Shown one piece after another: positions 56,725-64,000 of a stretch of DNA of 64,000 nt; the first letter of the stretch is position 1; each line of letters starts with the position of its first letter. The notes under the pieces were generated by a model. That model was not told where the DNA came from, did no database searches, and saw nothing but the letters and a program-made list of their open reading frames with translations. The DNA is from Posidonia oceanica (Eukaryota; Streptophyta; Magnoliopsida; Alismatales; Posidoniaceae): the NCBI GenBank assembly GCA_037176725.1, contig JAZBRS010000035.1, positions 49,424,001-49,488,000 on the forward strand, in the 5' to 3' direction. The translations under genes were made by a program, and so were the position numbers.

Positions 56725-59700
56725 GTTCAGATCAAGCACATTGCCAAAGCTCGTGTACACCAATCAGAATTAGGCTTACTATTAGCGGCTATGTCCGAGA
56801 AGGAAGACTTAACTCGAAACATTTAAAAAAGGGAAAAAGGGGAAGAAAAGAAGAGGATAAGACAAATCAAAGTCGCCACCAGGTCTATTAGGTCGGGAGA
56901 CAAGGAAAACCGGGGAAGTGCATGAACGATCACGCAAAACCAAGCAAAAGATGCAGTGTAGGGCAATGCAAAAGAAATAAGATGTAAATGATGTGACTCG
57001 TGCCTAGGATAAGGGCAATATGGTCATTGCAGGCCAAGAGAGAGGGCAAGGACTCCTGTTACTTGCGGGGAAGGTGTTAGGCACCCCCGACACGCCTGAG
57101 AATCGGTCTTTCTAGGCTTACGCTTGCATACGCAGGGAAATGCAGACTTTGAATGCCTAAGTGCCAATGAATGCCTAATTAAATGCTCATAGGTGAGCTC
57201 TAAGTGATGAAAATGCGTGCAAGGAATTAAACGTGCTATCTAAGTGCTCAGCAGCGCTGTCTGTGTTCCGAATCGGGCGAAACCTGGTTCATGAGAACTC
57301 CAGGCAGTAAGCATCACTGCCCTATATGCAAATGCAGGTGATAAAACAAAACCCCGGTAAAAACAGGAAATGTGGGCGACATGCAAGAGGAAACAACGTA
57401 AAACACGCAAAACGGTGCGAGAAGCGAAGTCGACATGCAAAACGATGCAAGAAACGAGGCAAGAACGTAAAACAGTGCGAGAAACAAAGCAAGAACGCAA
57501 AATAGTGCGAGAAACAAAGTCGGCACGCAAAACGGTGCAAGAAACAAAGTCGTCACGCAAAATGGTGCAAGAAACAAAGCGGGCATGCAAAACGGTGTGA
57601 GAAACAAAGTCGGCACGCAAAATGGTGCAAGAAACAAAGCGGGCACGCAAAACGGTGCAAGAAATGAAGCAAGAACGTAAAACAATGCGAGAAACCAAGT
57701 CAGCACACAAAACGGTGCAAGAAACGAAGCGAAATAGAGCGTCTAAAAGCCATGCAATGCAAATGATATGCAAAAGATGCTGCAGAAGTTCAGGAGGACT
57801 TACCTCGAAGATCTGAAGCCTGATCTGAGAAATGTTTGGTCTGTATCGAAGTGTGCTCCACCGGGGTCGTTCAGGTATCTTGGTTACGAAGATCCGGCAG
57901 TCCGATCAAAAGATATTTAGACTTCAAGGCAGAAGGCCAGAGCAGGGGAGAAGATAGGATCTAAGTGTAAAAGGGGGCCCAAGGGTGTGCAAAACAGGTC
58001 CTCCCATATTCAGGGGAGCTAGACATACTTAAGTGTGTGAAAAGGGTGCTAAATGCAATGATGCATGAGTGCAATGCATAAAAAAAAACGGAAAAGGACC
58101 TAAGAGTAATAAACTAAGTTGCAGGACTTAACTTAAAAGAAAGTAAAAAAAATGAACTGCAAACGGACTGATGTGTAAATAAACAGAACTATAGATATTT
58201 AATGCAATTTCATATGGTTCTAATGTGGATTTAAATGATTCTTAAATCGTGGCAGGACCTAAGTGTAATATTAAAAAACCTAAATGACAACATTGCAATG
58301 CACATGCAAAATACCTAAGCTAATGCAAAAATAAAAGCGAAACAAAAAACAAGTATTTCTATCTACAGGAATGGTGGCTGGAGCTCGCCGGCGGTCCTGC
58401 TGGAATGGCGGAGGAGGGGACGACGCGGCCCGAGCGGAGTGTGGGGGAGCTCGGTGCGGTGCGACGGAGGCAAGGGTGGCGTCCGGCGGCGTGCGGGGGG
58501 CGCTGGACGGCGAGCTGCGGCTGCTGCTGGAGTCGCTGGCGCCAGGGAAGAAGGGGATTCCGGCAGCTTCGTGCGGGCGGCACAGGTGATGAAAAACCTC
58601 AGGGAAAGGTCGAGAAGCAAGAGGGGAAAGAGAGGAAGCTAGAGGAGAGGTTTCTTACCTCCTTCGCACGCTGGAGAAGGCCACCCACCTAGGTGGTTTT
58701 CGGCCGGCTGGGAGGAGGTTGTGGCGGCGTGCGGCGGCGTGCTGGGTGGTTGGGGCGGTTCGGGGGAGTTCCTTGGTCTCTAGGGAAGGTGACGACGCTT
58801 CCAAAAGCGAGTTTGGTCGCCCGGAGGAAGATCTGGTCCGGTCGAGCTCCACCTGTGGTGGCTGAGATGGGTGCGGCATTGTGCGGCGTTCCAGGCCTAG
58901 GAAAGGGCACGGGCAGCTAGGTGGTTAGCTGGGGAACGTGTAGGAAGAAACAGAAGTGGATTCTACTGGGTGTGGAGAGAGTTATGGGTGTTTGAAGTTT
59001 TTGAAAAAAAAGGGGGTGAAGGTGTTTGTAGTGGAATGCCCGAAGCGTGGGTGGCCTCGGGGGGAGATCTTGGGTGCTCTGTGAAGGTGGTTGTTGGGTG
59101 AATCCAGTGGCCAAGTTTGGGGATTTTAGGAAGCTCGTGGTGGAGGTTCTGCAATGGAGGAGGTGTGTTGTGCTTGGGGAGGAAGAAAACGGTCTGAAAA
59201 TGGCTTCTGTGGGTGAATTTTCTGGGTTTCTTGGGCTGGTTTCTTGCTCTCTTCTCTTGGGAAAGTCCACACGGGAGAGAGGGAGGTCCGGATGTCTGAG
59301 GATCTGTTCTGGTTTGTTCCTGCTGGTTTTTTTTGGTTTTCTGGTTGGAGGTTTGCACTTGAGTGCTAAGGGAAGGGTGGTGGCAGGCTTCTGATGGCAC
59401 GGCCGCGGCGGGCGGCGCATGCCGGTCTGGCCTGGGGGCAGAGGTCGTGTAGGTGTGAAGGACGGCAGGAGGATGGGTGATGTGTCATTTGGCAAGGAAG
59501 GTGGTTGAAAAAAAAGGAAAGAAAACAGAGAGGAGAAGGAGAGGAGAAGAACTGTTGTGACAGAAGGAGGGAAAGAAAATAAAATAAAAAAGAAGAAGAA
59601 GAAATAAGAAAGAAAAAGAAAGAAGAAAAGAAAGAAAGAAAAGATTAAGTTTTGGATTTGTTTCAAGGCAAATTGTTTTTTAATTTTCTTTTTTTTTTAA

Positions 59701-61174
59701 ATTACTCTTTTGAATTTGTCAATGGTTTCTTCTTTTAAGTTTTCTTTTTCCTTTTTTTTTTGATTGTTTTAATTGTTTAAATTTCTCTTTTGATTTAAGC
59801 TTTTAGGATTTAAGTTTTCTTTAAATTGTTTTTTGATTTTGTTTAAATGTTTGTTAAGTTTTTTAATTGTTTTTTAGTTAAGTTTTTCTTGTTACGTTGG
59901 GATTTTTTAATTAGGGTTCTTTAATGGATTGCTTTTTAATTAGTTAGGAGGAGTTTTAGTTTTTTAGTTTTTTGGATTTTTTCCTTAAGTCTTTTTTAAA
60001 TTGCTTTTGATTTTGTTTGTTAAATTCTTTTAATATTTTTTAGTTAAGTTTTCTTATTGAGTTTTTAATTAAGTGTTTTTAAATTGTTTCAAGTTTTTTT
60101 ATTGTTTCTTTTAGATTTGTTATGTGTTTTTTAATTAATTACTTGTGTTAAGGTTTTTAATTGTTTTCTTCTTTTTCAGGATTTGTTTTTGATTATTTTT
60201 AATGAGGTTTTTACTTTTGTTTTGTTTTGATTATATTTTGGTTTTTTACTTGATTTTATAACATTTTTCTTTTGTTTGTTTTGTATTTTTTAGATGGCAT
60301 TCTTAATTTCCCCTTTTTAGTCAGATTTAGTTAGGTTTTTGTTTTTAATTGTTAGTTTAAGTTTTTAATTATTTCTTTTTAGGATTTTGATTTGTTTCTC
60401 TTTTGTTTTAGAATTTTAAAGGTTTTTAAAGGTTTTTTAAGGATTTAGTGGAAGAAAAGAAAAGAAAGGGACAAGGAGAAAGAAAAGGAGGAAATGGAGG
60501 AGGAAAGGAGAAAGAGAGGAGTGGAAGGAAAATAAATATTAGAAAATCAAGGAATAAGCTAAAAATAGAATAAAAATGCAATTACAATACGGAAGAGAGA
60601 GATGCACAAGGTTGGCCCACAGTCAGGCAGGAAGAAGGGAGAGAAGGGAGTGAAAAGAGGGAGGATAATCAGGAGAGAGAGAGAGAGGAGAGAGAAAAGA
60701 ATAATCCAAGAGAGAGAAAAGGATAATTTGGGTAAATGGAGGGTTTAGAGGTTTTGAAAAGGGGTGAAATTTGGTGGGTGTGTGGCCTATGGTCTCTAGT
60801 GTTAGACCAAGGGTTTGGATTTGGATTTTGGAAGGTTTTTGGAGGGGTTTTGAGGTGTAGAAAAAGGGGAGTTTTACCTAGGTTTTCTAGGGTTTTTGGG
60901 AGTAGTTTTGGTTTGAAATTTTAAGAGCTTTTTGGTAGGCTTGCTAAGTTGGGAAGGGTGAGTTTCCCTATAGTTTTTGGATAGTTTTTGGGTTCGGGAG
61001 ATGGGTGTGATCCTAGGTTGAGTTTGGGCTTGTTTTGAGGAGAAGGATGAAGAGAACGGTGTAGGTTTGGGCCTAGATTTGGATGGTTTTAGGTTAAGGT
61101 TTTGGATGGTTTTAGGTTTTTCCTAGCCACGCGAGAGATCCATTAATTCAACCTGTCAAAATGGGGTGTCAACA
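56725..61174 (-). repeat. 5' LTR of element E (4450 bp)
   Basis: Starts TGTTGACACCCC at 61174 and ends GATCTGAAC at 56725. Colinear with the 3' LTR (45007-49436). It has a 30-bp minisatellite at 57367-57726 with two extra units, a donor-like site at 57803, the conserved block at 57065-57130 and a PBS-like copy near 56870-56880. A 249-codon open stretch (59666-58917) is low in complexity and is broken in the other LTR, so it is not considered a gene. Confidence 0.92.
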
Positions 61175-61179
61175 CTCGG

Positions 61180-62120
61180 CCCATTTCAGTTGCCACATCA
61201 CAAGCAACGCCGCTGGCTTAGTCAGTCACACATCCTCCTGCCTCAAAACATCAACCCTCGTGGTAGGCCCCCATGGTGCCTGTGGCCGTGCAGTCACCAT
61301 CACCACCTGATACAGAGGTCCCATCGAGCCGCACAACCTCCCAGTCATTGGCCCTCTAGAAGGGCATCTGTGCCTCCCCTCCAATTGCAGCGGTGACTTT
61401 AGTAGTGCACCCGTCTGCGGCACCGCTGACCAATCTATTTGGATCTCTGATCACTAGGCCGTCGAAATCAATCGTGCCCGCAGGATGGCCAGAGCAAACA
61501 CCCAGAGCAGTCGTACATCTAGCAGCCAGGCCAGAGCCAGAGGCCCCCGGCGCCTACTACGTCGACACACCATCGGATGAGGAGGCAGGAGCTGTAGTAG
61601 AGGCCCAGGTTGACTCATTGATGGGAGACCTGGAGCTGCTGTTCTAGGAACAGCTTGCATCACTGACGGAGGACCTTGCAGAATACCAAGCGATAAGGAA
61701 AGGGAAAGCTATGGCTACCGATCCCTCCCCGTAGAAGGACCATGCCTCTATCATGGTCATAGAAGGAGTCTCAGCAGCAGCAGCCCCTACTAGACCAGAT
61801 GAGCTAATCTCTCTACAGCCACAAGATGGGTCTAGGTGGTTTGTGCGGCACATGCCCCGTTCAGACAGTGTAGCAAGCGGCAGTACCCTGAGCAGCCACC
61901 AGTCTGATATACCCTCCGCGTGCACCACCGAAAATGCGGAAGAAGAAGCATCAGCAGCACAGACAGTAACAGAGCCAGTGGTACAGTCGGTGACAGGGTC
62001 AGCAGTAGCAGGGCCAGTAGAGTCAGTAACAGCGGAACAAGCAGAGGAAGTTGCCAAGACAGAGGTCACGCACTGAGGATATAGAAACCCTCGGGTGAGC
62101 GTGACCATCCTATAGCATCA
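61180..62120 (+). pseudogene. Element D polyprotein linker before RT
   Basis: Acidic and Ala/Ser-rich linker, homologous in its better-conserved islands to A (8507-6357): 'EAPGAYYVDTPSDEEAGA' (A has 'QAPGAYYVDSPLDEEEGV'), 'RPDELISLQ' and 'GSRWFVRHMPRSDSVASG'. TAG replaces Gln near 61645 ('LF*EQLAS') and 61731. One frame is kept from about 61393 to 63183. The last part (YRNPRVSVTIL) leads into the pre-RT region. Confidence 0.82.
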
Positions 62121-63183
62121 ACAGCGCCAAGAAGCGGAACATATACACTCCTTTGGTATAACGGACCCCACCTTAGAGAAGGAGATCCTCTAGGAACTTA
62201 TTGCATATGGAGAGGAGGATGATACAGGTGAAGTTGAGAATGATGAACCAATGCTTGAATTCTGGCCCTATGACGACGATCCAGAAGGCCCCAACCTCCA
62301 TGTCGAAGAGGAAACGGTGGTTGTCAACATCGGCATAGCCGAAGAAGCCAGAGAGATTCACATCAGTGCCCAACTGTCGCACTAGGCCAGAGCAGAGTTC
62401 ATTGCATTCTTGAGAGAGTATGCAGATGTCTTCGCTTGGAGCTATGAAGACATGCCCTTGAATCCAGACGCCAAGCCAGTAAAGTAGAAGCTAAGAAGAT
62501 GGCGACCGCAGTGGCTGCTCATGATCAAAGAAGAGATAATGAAGCAGCATAATTTCAATTTTCTAAAGGTCATCCTTTACTCTGAATGGCTTGCGAATGT
62601 TGTGCCAGTGCCCAAGAAGGATGGTAGAGTCCAGATGTGCATCGACTATAGGGACTTGAACAAGGCGAGTCCCAAGGATGATTTCCCATTGCCTCACATT
62701 GACGTCCTAGTTGACAATACTGCAAGCCACATGATACTCTCCTTTATGGACGGCTTCTTCGGCTATAACCAAATCAAAATGGCAGAAGAAGACATGGAGA
62801 TGACATCATTTATCACCCCCCGGGGGGTCTTCTGCTACCAAGTTATGCCGTTTGGGCTCAAGAATGCTGTCACAACCTATTAGAGGGCGATGACAGCACT
62901 TTTCCACGACCTCATGCACCAAGAAGTTGAGGTTTACGTGGACGACATGATTGCCAAGACCAAAGAGCCCGAGGATCACCTCGCCTGTCTGAAGAAGCTC
63001 TTTGACCGCTTGAGGAAGTACAAGCTATGGCTTAACCCCAGTAAATGTATATTCGGGGTGTCATCCCGAAAACTCCTGGGATACATTGTCAGCCAGAGGG
63101 GGATTGAGGTGGACCCGAGCAAGGTGAAACCCATCATGGAGATGCCCCCCCGAGGACTGAAAAGGAGGTCTGAGGCTTGCTAG
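62121..63183 (+). pseudogene. Element D reverse transcriptase
   Basis: Same motif order as A: 'ADVFAWSYEDM', 'VPVPKKDGRVQMCIDYRDLN', 'FFGYNQIKM', 'MPFGLKNAVTTY', and YVDDM (about 62935-62950). A segment of about 14 residues between 'SYEDM' and 'PLNPDAKP' that A has is missing. In-frame stops are TAG at about 62190, 62382 (Gln in A), 62484 (Gln in A) and 62881 (Gln in A, within 'TY*RAM'). The frame is lost just after 63160 by a small indel. The enzyme is dead. Confidence 0.9.
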
Positions 63184-64000
63184 GGCATTTACAGTATATC
63201 AGCTAGTTCATTGCACAGCTTACGCCCATCTGCGAACCTATATTCAAGCTCCTGAAGAAGAATGCACAGATCAACTAGAGCAAGGAGTGCCAGGCTACAT
63301 TTGACAAAATCAAGCAGCTACTGATCAAGCCTCCTGTCTTGGTTCCTCCCACGCCAGAGAGACCTCTACTTCTCTACCTTTCTACCACGCAGCATTCCAT
63401 GGATGCCATCTTGGGCCAGCATGATGAATCGAGTAGGAAGGAGCGTGCCATTTATTACCTAAGCAAGAAGTTCAATGAATGTGAAGCCAAGTATAGCACA
63501 ATAGAGAAGACCTGCCTATCTCTTGTCTGGGCTGCACAGAAGCTAAGGCACTATATGATGGCGTACCCAGTTCAGCTCTTATGCCGGTATGACCCCATCA
63601 AGTTCCTCTTCCAGAAGCCGACCATGGTGGACAGATGTTATTGTCTCAGTACGACATCACCTTTGTCACACAGAAATCCATGAAAGGTCAAGCCATGGTA
63701 GATCATCTTGCTGACTTTCCTCTACCTAAGTACCATCCTCTCCAGACGCAGTTCTCAGACGAGGATATCCTCTTTGCGATGGAGGACTTTGAAGAGAAAG
63801 ACCCTAAGGACCAAGAGCAGTGGCAGCTGTACTTTGATGGCGCTGTCAACAAAAAGGGCTAAGGCGTAGACGCAGTGCTAACAGCGCCACAAGGACAGAT
63901 GATTCCTTTTGCGAGGAAGCTGACTTTCAAATGCACCAACAACGAAGCAGAATATGAAGCGTGCATCCTAGGATTGAAGGTTGCCCTTGAGCATAAGGCG
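63184..64000 (+). pseudogene. Element D RNase H domains (partial)
   Basis: Continues the RT connection ('EPIFKLLKKNAQI'; TAG for Trp near 63278). The gypsy-type RNase H follows ('TTQHSMDAILGQ', 'EKTCLSLVWAAQKLRHYMM'), then a small deletion near 63635 that removes part of the 'GRCAKWQVL' segment present in A and shifts the frame. The archaeal-type RNase H then begins (YFDGAVNKKG; TAA near 63858 at an Arg codon of A; 'NNEAEYEA' near 63940). It runs off the window at 64000. Confidence 0.88.

Larger units (their letters stand above)
45007..61174 (-). mobile_element. Element E: complete non-autonomous LTR element with gag only
   Basis: 16.2 kb, minus strand, with both LTRs (61174-56725 and 49436-45007), a damaged PBS, leader, gag, 3' UTR arrays and PPT. 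There is no protease, RT, RNase H or INT. It resembles the plant TR-GAG type of non-autonomous element, here from a Tat/Ogre family. Flanks CCCGG and CTCGG form the target duplication. Gag is open apart from two CAG-to-TAG changes and a late frameshift, so the insertion looks younger than D. It would have needed enzymes from an autonomous relative, of which B, with the same LTR end, is a candidate. Confidence 0.9.
61175..64000 (+). mobile_element. Element D, right part: linker, RT, RNase H (continues past window)
   Basis: Resumption of element D after the E insertion. It starts with the second copy of the target duplication (CTCGG) and runs off the right edge inside the archaeal-type RNase H. 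Confidence 0.87.

Noticed and set aside
58917..59666. 249-codon open frame in the 5' LTR of E
   Set aside because: It covers A/T- and GC-skewed LTR sequence. The matching frame in the 3' LTR (47144-47894) is split, and the composition is low in complexity.

Overview
The window looks like heterochromatic DNA of a flowering plant, most likely a eudicot. I found no host gene. Almost every base can be assigned to giant Ty3/gypsy LTR retrotransposons of the Tat/Ogre type. The supporting signs are LTRs of 4.4-5.8 kb, a primer-binding site resembling the 3' end of a tRNA-Arg, a degenerate gypsy RNase H followed by a second archaeal-type RNase H, a G-patch-like motif after the protease, and long tandem arrays between the last gene and the 3' LTR. 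The accessory DUF7745-like protein resembles families I associate with eudicots; Myrtales such as pomegranate is only a guess from memory.

Layout, with my element names. Element A (1-18821, minus strand) has a complete 5' LTR (13013-18821), leader, one very long gag-pol frame (11837-3594), an accessory DUF7745-like gene (2148-948) and 3' repeats; its 3' LTR lies off the left edge. Element C (18822-27093, plus) shows only its 3' repeat arrays and 3' LTR. Element B (27094-38641, plus) runs from the middle of RNase H through integrase, the DUF7745-like gene, 3' arrays and its 3' LTR. Fragment F (38642-40200, minus) looks like one end of another LTR. Element D (40201-45006 and 61175-64000, plus) carries leader, gag, protease, RT and RNase H, and is split by element E (45007-61174, minus). 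E is complete, with two LTRs, gag and 3' repeats but no pol.

The junctions give an order of insertion: D is oldest. F landed in the D leader, B in F, C in the B RNase H gene, and A in the C repeat array. E landed separately in the D protease-RT linker, with a 5-bp target duplication that differs at one base.

An autonomous element of this group would work as follows. The LTR promotes a genomic RNA; tRNA-Arg primes at the PBS; gag packages the RNA; PR, RT, two RNase H domains and INT copy and integrate it; the PPT primes the plus strand. The DUF7745-like protein, in the position where other elements carry env, has no known role. Every coding region here is broken, mostly by CAG-to-TAG and CGA-to-TGA changes, as expected from decay of methylated cytosines. 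The most interesting signal is non-coding. The 3' arrays of A, B, C and E differ in sequence, but all are built from short hairpin units whose stems change in compensating ways.
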